The position numbers and the translations under genes are program-made. Below the pieces are notes generated by a model. It ran no database searches, was not told the origin of the DNA, and worked only from the letters and a program-made list of their open reading frames with translations. From contig NZ_CP076538.1 of the NCBI RefSeq assembly GCF_018885265.1, forward strand, positions 6,608,001 to 6,672,000: a stretch of DNA of 64,000 bases, in the 5' to 3' direction. The stretch is from Amycolatopsis aidingensis (GTDB lineage Bacteria; Actinomycetota; Actinomycetes; Mycobacteriales; Pseudonocardiaceae). This document shows positions 1 to 7,330 of this stretch, piece by piece; within the stretch, counting starts at the first letter, position 1, and every line of letters begins with the position of its first letter.

Positions 1-729
1 CCCTGCCACGGCAGTGCCGAGCACGACCGGATCCGCGGGCCCGCGCACCGGAGCCTCCACCAGTGCGGCGGTGATCCCGGCCAGGCCCACCGCGCCCAGC
101 ACAGCGGACAGCGCGGCGGGCCGCCCGCCCCGCTGCTCGTCGCAGGACTCCGGGACGTACCGGCGCGCCAGCCAGACACACAGCACCGCGATCGGCACGT
201 TGATCAGGAACGCCAGCCGCCAGGACCACACCTGCACCAGCAGGCCACCCACCAGCGGGCCGATCGCGGCGGCGATACCGGACAGACCGGACCACGCGCC
301 GATCGCCCTTGCCCGGTCCGCGCGGGCGAAGGAGGACTGCAGGATCGCCAGCGAACCGGGAGTGAGCAGCGCGCCGCCGACACCCTGCAACACCCGCGCG
401 GCAACCAGCAGCTCGGTGCTGGGCGCGATCCCGCACAGCACCGAGGCCGCGCCGAACCACACCACCCCGAGCACGAAGATCCGCCGCCTGCCGTAGGAGT
501 CGCCGAGCGCGCCCGCGATCAGGATCAGTGCGGCCAGCGAGAGCAGGTAGCCGTCCAGGATCCATTGCAGACCGGCCACCGAGGCGTCCAGCTCCGCTCC
601 GATCCTTGGCAGCGCGACGTTGACCACCGTGCTGTCCAGCATCGCCATGCCCGAGCCGAGGATGGTGGTGGCCAGCACCCCGCGCGCGGTCGCGCTCCCC
701 CAGCGAATGGCCTGGGCAGGCCTGCTCAC
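1..729 (-). CDS. DHA2-family (EmrB/QacA) MFS drug exporter, N-terminal part
   Basis: The gene starts at a GTG at 727-729 and runs leftwards off the window without a stop, so about 243 N-terminal residues are visible. They contain the DHA2 motif [17 protein letters not shown] near residue 28, then [15 protein letters not shown], and the motif-A loop GDSYGRRR between helices 2 and 3. Several further hydrophobic helices follow. Family knowledge makes this a proton-coupled 14-helix exporter of drugs or small metabolites in the cytoplasmic membrane; the substrate cannot be read. Its GTG overlaps the TGA of the upstream GntR gene, so the two are probably translationally coupled. The C-terminal half lies outside the window. 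Confidence 0.9.
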   Translation of the reverse strand, partial: MSRPAQAIRWGSATARGVLATTILGSGMAMLDSTVVNVALPRIGAELDASVAGLQWILDGYLLSLAALILIAGALGDSYGRRRIFVLGVVWFGAASVLCGIAPSTELLVAARVLQGVGGALLTPGSLAILQSSFARADRARAIGAWSGLSGIAAAIGPLVGGLLVQVWSWRLAFLINVPIAVLCVWLARRYVPESCDEQRGGRPAALSAVLGAVGLAGITAALVEAPVRGPADPVVLGTAVAG

Positions 730-1484
730 GGGCGGTTCAGCGTGGTGACGAACTTGTACCGGTCGCCGCGGTAGATCGAGCGCACGAACTCCACCGGCCT
801 GCCGTCGGTGGCGAAGGAGTGCCGGGAAAGCAGCAGCATCGGCACCCCGACATCGGCGCCGAGCAGCTCCGCCTCCTGCGGGCCCGCCAGTGCCGTCTCG
901 ATGGTCTCCTCCGCGCGGTCCATCTCCACCCCGTACTGCTCGCGCAGCACCGCGTACAGCGAGCCGCCCGTGGTGATGTGCTTGCGCAGCCCGCGGAAGC
1001 GGCCCACCGCGAGATGCGTGGTCTCGATCGCCATCGGCTCGGCGTCGGCCAGCCGGAGCCGGTTCAGCCGCAGCACCTTGGCCCCCGGCCGGATGCCGAG
1101 CAGCTTGGCCATCTCGCCCTCGGCCGGGACCTCCTCGATGTCCAGCAGCTTGGAGGAGGGCTCGCGGCCCTGCGCGCGCATGTCCTCGGTGTATGAGGAC
1201 AGGTGCAGCCGCTGGGCCAGCTTGGGCTCGGCGGCGAAGGTGCCCTTGCCCTGCACCCGGTGCAGCCTGCCCTCCGCGGTCAGGTCGGCCAGCGCCTGCC
1301 GGACGGTGGTGCGGGATACGTTGAAGTCACCGGCCAGCGCTCGCTCGGTCGGGATCGGCGAGCCCGCTGGCATCGCGTCCAGCAGATCGAGCAGATGCTG
1401 CTTGAGCGCCCAGTACTTGGGCTCGCGCTGGCCGCGTGCGCCGGAAACCGCGCCCGCATCACCGGTTGGGGACGTCTCCAACAT
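726..1484 (-). CDS. dasR: DasR-like GntR/HutC transcriptional regulator
   Basis: This 252-aa protein has an N-terminal winged helix with [20 protein letters not shown] around residues 45-65 and a C-terminal UTRA effector domain ending in [14 protein letters not shown]. From memory it closely resembles Streptomyces DasR throughout, including the [18 protein letters not shown] and EETIETALA segments. DasR senses glucosamine-6-phosphate type ligands and represses amino-sugar and chitin genes. The ATG at 1484 was chosen over an upstream in-frame ATG because GAGGAG sits just upstream. The divergent SIS and GlcNAc-kinase genes and a dre-like palindrome at 1655-1670 support the call. The gene overlaps the downstream MFS gene by 4 nt. 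Confidence 0.85.
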   Translation of the reverse strand: MLETSPTGDAGAVSGARGQREPKYWALKQHLLDLLDAMPAGSPIPTERALAGDFNVSRTTVRQALADLTAEGRLHRVQGKGTFAAEPKLAQRLHLSSYTEDMRAQGREPSSKLLDIEEVPAEGEMAKLLGIRPGAKVLRLNRLRLADAEPMAIETTHLAVGRFRGLRKHITTGGSLYAVLREQYGVEMDRAEETIETALAGPQEAELLGADVGVPMLLLSRHSFATDGRPVEFVRSIYRGDRYKFVTTLNRP

Positions 1485-1654
1485 GACCGACTCCTCAAAG
1501 CTCCTCGGCGGCCCCTGCCGGCCGCCACTCTCCGCGGCCCATGCTGGCCGCCACACTGCGAGTCCTCGCGCACAAGCATGCCTGTTCAGGCAAGATGCTG
1601 CGGAGGAGACCTCGGAAAAAGTACCCTTCGCGGGTAGTCTGCCAACCGGTTAGC

Positions 1655-1670
1655 ATTGGTCTAGACCTCA
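1655..1670. promoter_or_regulatory. DasR-responsive element (dre)-like palindrome
   Basis: The sequence ATTGGTCTAGACCTCA contains the perfect core TGGTCTAGACC-type palindrome GGTCTAGACC and differs at a few flanking positions from the Streptomyces dre consensus AGTGGTCTAGACCACT. It lies in the divergent dasR / SIS intergenic region, about 36 bp upstream of the SIS start, where a bound repressor could block transcription. Binding is inferred. Confidence 0.8.
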
Positions 1671-1706
1671 TTTGGTTAACATCGGATGGCGACAGCGGGG
1701 AGCGAG

Positions 1707-2765
1707 ATGACCAGCAGCGAGCAGGCGGGCACCCAGCCTGGACAGCACATGGCCGCCGAGGTGGCCGAGCAGCCGGAGGTGCTGGCCGGCCTCGTCCAGC
1801 GGCGATCGGGCATCGCCGAGGTGGCGGCGGAGATCGCCCGCCGCCCGCCGCGGTTCGCCCTGCTGGCGGCAAGGGGCTCCAGCGACCACGCCGCCCTCTA
1901 CGCCAAGTACCTGATCGAGGTACTGCTCGGCCTGCCGGCCGGGCTGGTCTCACCGTCCACGGCCACCCTCTACGACGCCCGCCCCGACCTGCGGGACGTG
2001 CTGCTGATCTCGGTGAGCCAGAGCGGCGGCTCCCCGGACCTGCTCGAGGTCACCCAGGCCGCGCGGCGGCAGGGCGCGCTGACCGTGGCGGTCAGCAACA
2101 CCACCGGCTCGCCGCTGAACGAGGCCGCCGAACTCGCCGTGGACATCGGCGCGGGCGTGGAGCACGCCGTGGCGGCCACCAAGACCTACAGCGCCACCCT
2201 GATGGCGCTGTACCTGCTGATCGACGCGGTGCGCGGGGGCTCGGCCGAGCACGTGCGCGGCATCGGCGAGCTGGCAAGGCAGGCGCTGGACTCCTCGGCC
2301 GACGCGGTGGGCAGGGCGGTGGACCGCTACCGCTTCGTGGACCGGATCATCACCACCGGCCGCGGCTACTCCTACGCCACCGCCGCCGAGGCCGCGCTCA
2401 AACTCGCCGAGACCAGCTACCTGGCCGCGCGCGCCTACAGCGGAGCCGACCTGCTGCACGGGCCGGTGGCCGCGGTGGACGAGGAGACCGCGGTGCTCGC
2501 GGTCACCAGCGCGGGCAAGGGCGGCGCCGCCATGCACGAGGTGCTGGACGCGGTGGGCCAGCGCGGGGCGGACGTGCTCGCGATCGGCTCGGCCGCCGGG
2601 AAGGTGCCCGCCGCGGTACGCGTCGGCCTGCCGGAGACCGCCGAGGAGGTGGCACCGATCCTGGAGGTGCTGCCGGTGCAGCGGCTGGCGCTCGGGCTCG
2701 CACTGGCCAGGGGCGGCGATCCGGACCGGCCGCGTGGCCTGCACAAGGTGACGAGGACCCGCTGA
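1707..2765 (+). CDS. SIS-domain sugar isomerase/deaminase-like protein
   Basis: The protein (352 aa from 1707) has two tandem SIS domains. Visible motifs are AARGSSDHAALYAKY, SQSGGSPDLLEV (the SIS phosphosugar-binding Ser loop) and, in the second half, GRGYSYATAAEAALKLAE. It matches the isomerase half of GlmS and AgaS-like aldose-ketose isomerases but lacks the N-terminal glutaminase domain, so a catabolic glucosamine-6-phosphate or related isomerase/deaminase role is likely. The start at 1707 follows GGGGAG; an ATG at 1686 is an alternative. Its stop overlaps the start of the following kinase gene, and it faces dasR across a dre-like site. Confidence 0.85.
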   Translation: MTSSEQAGTQPGQHMAAEVAEQPEVLAGLVQRRSGIAEVAAEIARRPPRFALLAARGSSDHAALYAKYLIEVLLGLPAGLVSPSTATLYDARPDLRDVLLISVSQSGGSPDLLEVTQAARRQGALTVAVSNTTGSPLNEAAELAVDIGAGVEHAVAATKTYSATLMALYLLIDAVRGGSAEHVRGIGELARQALDSSADAVGRAVDRYRFVDRIITTGRGYSYATAAEAALKLAETSYLAARAYSGADLLHGPVAAVDEETAVLAVTSAGKGGAAMHEVLDAVGQRGADVLAIGSAAGKVPAAVRVGLPETAEEVAPILEVLPVQRLALGLALARGGDPDRPRGLHKVTRTR

Positions 2766-3733
2766 TGGGTGCCGAGCCCGGCCAGGTCGTCGGCGTGGAC
2801 GCCGGGGGCACCGCCACCAGGGCACTGGCCGTGGACCCCGAGGGCCGCGTGCTGGGCAGGGGGCAGTCCGGGGGCGGCAACCCCAACTCACACCCGCCGG
2901 AGCAGGCCGCGGCGCATATCGCGGAGGCGATCGGCGCCGCGCTGACCGCCATGGACCCCGCGCTCACCAGGGCCTGCACGGTCGGCATGGCCGGGACAAG
3001 CAAGCTGAGCGATCCCGAGGTCGCCGCCGTGTTCCAGCGGGCATGGGACGGGCTGGGGCTGGGCTGCCCGGTGCGCCTGGTCACCGACGCCGAGGCGGCC
3101 TATGCCGCGGCGACCGCACGGCCGGACGGGACCGTGCTGATCGCGGGCACCGGGTCGATCGCGGGACGGATCCGCAAGCGCAGGATGGCCCGCACCGTGG
3201 GCGGGTACGGCTGGCTGCTCGGCGACGAGGGCTCGGCGTTCTGGATCGGCAGGGAGGCCGTGCGGTTCACCCTGGACGCGCTGGGCCGGGGCGAGCCGCT
3301 GGACGGCCTGGCCGCCGCGGTACTCGCCGAGGCCCTCGGCCTTTCCGGTGTGGACCAGCTCACCGACGGCGGGCGGATGGCGGCATGGCGCGGCCTGATC
3401 ACGGCGGCCAACGCCGAGCCACCGGTGCGGCTGGCCCGGTTCGCCCCGCTGGTCAGCGCGGCCGAGGAGGCGGGCAGGCCCGGGGCGAAGGAGATCACCG
3501 AGCGGGCCGCGGACCACCTGGTCGCGAGCGCGCTGGAGACAAGGGACGCCGGCGAGGACACCCCGGTGGTACTGGTCGGCAGCGTGCTCGGCGAGCGGAG
3601 CCCGGTCGGCGCCAAGGTCCGCCATCGGCTCGCTGGTTTCGACGTGCTGACCAGCCCGGACGGCGTGCTGGGCGCGGCCTGGCTGGCCGCGGTGGACGCG
3701 TTCGGCGAGGACGCGCCCCGCCCGCACTCCTAG
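2765..3733 (+). CDS. BadF/BadG-type N-acetylglucosamine kinase
   Basis: This 322-aa ASKHA-fold kinase has phosphate-1 motif GVDAGGTATRALA near residue 10, phosphate-2 region GTVLIAGTGSIAGRI around residues 120-135, and VGGYGWLLGDEGSAFWIG, typical of BadF/BadG/BcrA/BcrD ATPases and mammalian-type NagK. The predicted reaction is ATP-dependent phosphorylation of GlcNAc or a related amino sugar in the cytoplasm. The ATG overlaps the SIS stop by one base, so the two form one operon facing dasR. Its TAG and the TAG of the convergent DUF3159 gene share the four bases CTAG at 3730-3733. Confidence 0.87.
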   Translation: MGAEPGQVVGVDAGGTATRALAVDPEGRVLGRGQSGGGNPNSHPPEQAAAHIAEAIGAALTAMDPALTRACTVGMAGTSKLSDPEVAAVFQRAWDGLGLGCPVRLVTDAEAAYAAATARPDGTVLIAGTGSIAGRIRKRRMARTVGGYGWLLGDEGSAFWIGREAVRFTLDALGRGEPLDGLAAAVLAEALGLSGVDQLTDGGRMAAWRGLITAANAEPPVRLARFAPLVSAAEEAGRPGAKEITERAADHLVASALETRDAGEDTPVVLVGSVLGERSPVGAKVRHRLAGFDVLTSPDGVLGAAWLAAVDAFGEDAPRPHS

Positions 3734-4428
3734 CGTTCCGAGCCGGAGGTGCCCACGACCGGGTGCCGCAGGCCGGGATGCTCCCGCGGCAGGGCCCGGT
3801 ACAGCACCCAGCCGCTGACCGCGAGGGTGAGCGCCACCAGCGGCCAGGACAGCACGGTGCGGGCGATGCCAAGCGCCACCACCTCACCGGACCACCACAG
3901 CGAGCCGTACACCAGTACCCGCAACGTGTACTGCAGGAAGACCCATACCCAGCTGGCCAGGGAGTAGGCCCGCAGCAGGGCGGGGTCGGACCGCCAGCGG
4001 GTCCGCTGGCCCAGCACCAGCCCCACCACCACGCCGAGCAGCGGCCAGCGGATCAGGATGCTCGCCGCCCACGCCAACGCACTGGCCACATTGGACAAAA
4101 GCTGGATCAGGAAGAAGTCCTCGGCCTGGCCGGTGTGCAGTGCGATCAGCGCGGCGACGATCACGGCGGCGAGGCTGACCACCACGGCACGGGCCTTGTC
4201 CCCGCGGGCGAGCCGGAGCACCCCGACCAGCACCGCCAGCACGATCGCCGCGCCTGCGCCCCAGGCGATGGAGCGCCCGGACAGCAGCCAGCCCACCACG
4301 AAGGCCGCAGGGGGCAGGCTCGCGTCCAGCGCGCCCTTGCGGCCGCCGAGCACGGCGGAGAGGGGTTCCCGGCCGTGCTCCCTCCCGGAAGCGGACCCGG
4401 GCGGAGGGGACGAGGGCTGCTCGGTCAC
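3730..4428 (-). CDS. DUF3159 family integral membrane protein
   Basis: The 232-aa product has a hydrophilic Pro/Ser-rich N-terminus of about 20 residues and then LSAVLGGRKGALDASLPPAAF, a recognisable DUF3159 start, followed by about six hydrophobic helices. The family is widespread in actinobacteria and has no established biochemical function. The gene converges on the GlcNAc kinase and overlaps it by 4 nt, with no room for a terminator. Its upstream region is shared with nothing divergent that is obviously related. Confidence 0.85.
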   Translation of the reverse strand: MTEQPSSPPPGSASGREHGREPLSAVLGGRKGALDASLPPAAFVVGWLLSGRSIAWGAGAAIVLAVLVGVLRLARGDKARAVVVSLAAVIVAALIALHTGQAEDFFLIQLLSNVASALAWAASILIRWPLLGVVVGLVLGQRTRWRSDPALLRAYSLASWVWVFLQYTLRVLVYGSLWWSGEVVALGIARTVLSWPLVALTLAVSGWVLYRALPREHPGLRHPVVGTSGSER

Positions 4429-4658
4429 ACTCTCTAGCCTGCCGTATGACAGCGCCGAGGTCAGCAGGTGGCGAGATGTTCACCACAGTCGACCGGCACA
4501 TCCCGGTAATGCGGCTGCGCCGATGGCCGACAACCCAAGAAACTATGACCTCCGACTGAACCGACGGTGGCGTAGGCCGGAATCCGGGAGGCATCCTGAG
4601 GTGTTGCTTAGGGGGCGCAACCATTGGGGATGCACGGGCGGCGACTAGGGAGAGCAGC

Positions 4659-5480
4659 ATGCGTGGCGTGGGCGAACTCGGGGGCTTCGGTGGATTCGAC
4701 CGGTATGTCGACAGCTATGTCGCACTGGGTGACAGCTTCACCGAAGGACTCAACGACGAACTGCCGGACGGCAGCTACCGCGGCTGGGCCGACCGGTTGG
4801 CGGAGATCCTCGCCGCCGAGCGACCCGGGCTGCGATACGCGAACCTGGCCCTGCGCGGCAAGCTGCTCGACGAGATCGTCACCGAGCAGCTTCCGGTCGC
4901 CATGGACATCCGACCCGATCTGGTGACGCTGTGCGCAGGTGGCAACGACATCATCGTTCCCGGCGCCGATGTGGACGCGGTGGCCGCCCGGTTCGAGGAT
5001 GCCGTGGCGCGGCTGCGTGCCGCCGGGATCAACGTGCTGATCTTCACCGGCCCGGACACCAAGCAGATGTCGGTGATGAGCATCCTGCGCGGCAAGGTGG
5101 CGATCTACAACGCGCACCTGTGGGCGATCGCGGACCGGCACGGTGCCAGGGTGGTGGACCTGTGGGCCATGGACCCGCTGCACGACCTGCGCGCCTGGAG
5201 TGACGACCGGCTGCACTTCACCCCGGAGGGACACCACCGGATCGCGCTGCGCGCCGCCGAGGTGCTCGGCGTGCCCACCCAAGGCGACTGGCGGGAGCCG
5301 TGGCCCGAGGACGGTGAGCACACCAACTGGATCTCGCTGCGCCGTTCCGATCTGGAGTGGACCCGGATGCACCTGCTGCCGTGGATCCGCCGCCACCTGC
5401 GCGGCGAGTCGATGGGCGACGGCCTCGCCCCGAAGCGGCCCGAGCTCGCGCCGCTGCGCGACATCACCCAGGCCCGCTGA
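4659..5480 (+). CDS. SGNH/GDSL-family hydrolase
   Basis: The protein (273 aa) shows all SGNH blocks: block I YVALGDSFTEGLND (catalytic Ser near residue 26), block II NLALRGK, block III CAGGNDI and block V DRLHFTPEGHHRIA with the catalytic Asp and His. No signal peptide is visible, so it probably acts in the cytoplasm as an esterase or lipase on an unknown substrate. AGGGAGA eight bases upstream supports the ATG at 4659. The gene stands alone; the preceding 230 bp hold no gene that I can support. Confidence 0.9.
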   Translation: MRGVGELGGFGGFDRYVDSYVALGDSFTEGLNDELPDGSYRGWADRLAEILAAERPGLRYANLALRGKLLDEIVTEQLPVAMDIRPDLVTLCAGGNDIIVPGADVDAVAARFEDAVARLRAAGINVLIFTGPDTKQMSVMSILRGKVAIYNAHLWAIADRHGARVVDLWAMDPLHDLRAWSDDRLHFTPEGHHRIALRAAEVLGVPTQGDWREPWPEDGEHTNWISLRRSDLEWTRMHLLPWIRRHLRGESMGDGLAPKRPELAPLRDITQAR

Positions 5481-5507
5481 ACCCGCTCCCGCCGTGCCAT
5501 GGCCTTA

Positions 5508-5586
5508 GGCGCTGTTAAGAAGGTGGCTGCCTGAGGTGATGCGCGGGCGCGCGTCACCTCGGGCAACCACCTTCTTAAACACGCCC
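5508..5586. mobile_element. MITE-like 79-bp hairpin element with TTA flanks
   Basis: The element is almost entirely one imperfect inverted repeat of about 32 bp per arm, including the perfect blocks TTAAGAAGGTGG and GAGGTGA, around a short GC-rich loop. It is bounded on both sides by TTA (5505-5507 and 5587-5589), the kind of 3-bp target duplication made by some IS5-family elements. There is no coding capacity. A strong intrinsic terminator or REP-like repeat is the alternative; there is no T-tract after the stem on the plus strand. Confidence 0.55.
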
Positions 5587-5727
5587 TTAGGGTCCGGGCA
5601 TGTCGGACCGCCCTCCGGCGGCTGATAGGTTCGAACGTCTCGGCGAGTGGGGCGCCTTCACCCGCACTATTTTCAGCGCAGTCGCGGCTGTCCATCCGGG
5701 ACCCGAGGATCGAGCTAAGGAGGTCGG

Positions 5728-6234
5728 ATGCCGCTCCCGCACTGGACTCCGGAGGGGCTGCTGCCAGCAGGGCGGCATGCGGCCGACCTCTCGGACATCT
5801 ACGAGCGGCTGGTATGGGACGCTCCGCACCGCAACACCAGGGAGAACCTGTTCGGGGCGTTGAGCGGCTACCTCGGCATGGTGGCCAAGCTGATGCCCTC
5901 CGGGCGGGCCTGGGTCGGTGGCGGGCTGGTGCTGCGCACCGAGGAACCACCGCAGGACATCGACGTGCTGCTGCTGCCGGACGACTGGGGCAGCCTGAAG
6001 CGGCTGTCCGGCCCGGCGCGGGCCGCCTTCTACGGGCTGCTGACCCTGCGCGGGGTGATCGTCGAGCAGCCGGTGATGTACCTGGACCAGGTGCAGCCGG
6101 TTGGCGGCCTGCTGGACGGGTTCCTCTGCCGCCCAGGGGACGAGGAAACCTGGGCCAGCGCGTGGTCGGCCGTACGCGGACCGCACGGCCCGATCGACGG
6201 GCTGACCAAGGGATACGCGGAGGTGGCGTGGTGA
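5728..6234 (+). CDS. Predicted nucleotidyltransferase-fold protein (DUF6932-like)
   Basis: This 168-aa protein begins LPHWTPEGLLPAGRHAADLSDIYERL and carries WVGGGLVLRTEEPPQDIDVLLLP around residues 62-84. A Gly-Gly loop followed about ten residues later by D-x-D is the signature of minimal nucleotidyltransferases, and the overall pattern recalls DUF6932 proteins; this is recognition from memory. A perfect AAGGAGG precedes the ATG. The stop overlaps the GTG start of the next gene, so the two are probably coupled as a module. Toxin-antitoxin-type or defence functions are known for this fold but nothing here proves one. Confidence 0.7.
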   Translation: MPLPHWTPEGLLPAGRHAADLSDIYERLVWDAPHRNTRENLFGALSGYLGMVAKLMPSGRAWVGGGLVLRTEEPPQDIDVLLLPDDWGSLKRLSGPARAAFYGLLTLRGVIVEQPVMYLDQVQPVGGLLDGFLCRPGDEETWASAWSAVRGPHGPIDGLTKGYAEVAW

Positions 6235-7121
6235 GCTTCCGGCAGATCACCGAGGACATTCCCGGCGGCACCTGGCTGGACGACCTCGCCAGGGCCTCCT
6301 CGATGGCCGCGCACGCGAAGTTCGAGCGGACCTGCCGCTCGCCACTGCTGCGGGTCTCCGTACTCGGCACCACCCAGCTGGACGCCTACACCTTCTCCGA
6401 TATCGGCAGGGCGTTGCAGGACGCCACCGCGAAGGTCGGGCATATCGTGCGCAACCCGCAGGCCGAGATCACCTCGGTGCAACCGGCCGACCGGGAGAAG
6501 GCCCCGCTGATCCAGCGCGGGCAGGCGGGCAACACGATCTTCTTCGGCTTCCCGGACACGGTGGACGAGGACGCGCTGATCCACGACGGCATCGAGACGC
6601 TGTCCGAGCGCGCGGTCAAGGAACTGTGCGACTTCCTCCCGGTCAACGGTTCCGACGACGGCGCCCTGGATGCCGTGCTGCTGCAGCGGGACACCGTGCG
6701 CAACGCGGTGAGCGACATCGTGAACGCGGTGGCCAAGAACGCCGGGGTCGGGCTCACCCTTTCCCCTACCACCGGTGAGGAGGTGGCCCGCAGCATGACC
6801 GCCGAGCAGGCCAGGGTGCTGCAGGGCAGCCTGCGGGAGTCCAGGGAGGACGTCGGCTACGAGACCGTCACCGGCAGGCTGGACGGAGTGCGTACCCGGC
6901 GGCGGATCTTCTACCTGGAGCGGGACAGTGGCAGCACGATCCAGGGTGCGGTGGCACCGGACCTGCTGGACGAGATCAAGCTGAACCTGGACCAGCCGGT
7001 CACCGCGCGGCTGCGAGTGGTCCGGACCACCACCATCGACGGCAGGCGCGGCCGCCCGGTGTACGAGTTGCTGGAGATCCGCTCCGAGACCAGCCTCTTC
7101 GATCAGGAACCGTCCGGATAG
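6231..7121 (+). CDS. Uncharacterised partner of the NTase-like gene
   Basis: I do not recognise this 296-aa family. It begins SFRQITEDIPGGTWLDDLARASS, has no membrane segment or signal peptide, and has a C-terminal part rich in predicted beta strands with alternating charged and hydrophobic residues (LRVVRTTTIDG, YELLEI). A GTG at 6231 overlaps the previous stop; GTG at 6228 is an alternative. The coupling to the NTase-like gene suggests that the two products work together. It is followed by a strong bidirectional hairpin, so the two genes form a closed transcription unit. Confidence 0.8.
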   Translation: MSFRQITEDIPGGTWLDDLARASSMAAHAKFERTCRSPLLRVSVLGTTQLDAYTFSDIGRALQDATAKVGHIVRNPQAEITSVQPADREKAPLIQRGQAGNTIFFGFPDTVDEDALIHDGIETLSERAVKELCDFLPVNGSDDGALDAVLLQRDTVRNAVSDIVNAVAKNAGVGLTLSPTTGEEVARSMTAEQARVLQGSLRESREDVGYETVTGRLDGVRTRRRIFYLERDSGSTIQGAVAPDLLDEIKLNLDQPVTARLRVVRTTTIDGRRGRPVYELLEIRSETSLFDQEPSG

Positions 7122-7136
7122 CAACCGCCCGTCTGG

Positions 7137-7179
7137 GCGGACCGGCCGGTGCTCTCCCCTGTGTCACCGGCCGGTCCGC
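7137..7179. terminator. Bidirectional hairpin between convergent genes
   Basis: Perfect 15-bp arms (GCGGACCGGCCGGTG at 7137-7151 and its complement at 7165-7179) enclose a 13-nt loop. It lies between the end of the NTase-partner gene (plus) and the end of the AfsR-like gene (minus), as expected for a shared terminator, although no clear U-tract follows on either strand. Confidence 0.7.
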
Positions 7180-7330
7180 GACGGATCGTCTCGGGTGACC
7201 CGTCCACGTCCACGGATCCATCCCCCTGCACCCGTGGATGTGGCGCCCCACCGGCCCCTCCCCCAGGGCCATGTGATCGGCGCCGCTTTCGCACACTACG
7301 CCGAATGCCAGCCAGGCCACTAAGAACTCG

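Noticed and set aside
1707..2765. GlmS (glucosamine-6-phosphate synthase) for the SIS gene
   Set aside because: There is no N-terminal glutaminase domain with a catalytic Cys1; only the SIS isomerase half is present.
5600..5863. 87-codon ORF overlapping the start of the NTase-like gene
   Set aside because: No ribosome site and out of frame with the clearly supported gene at 5728, whose AAGGAGG lies inside it.
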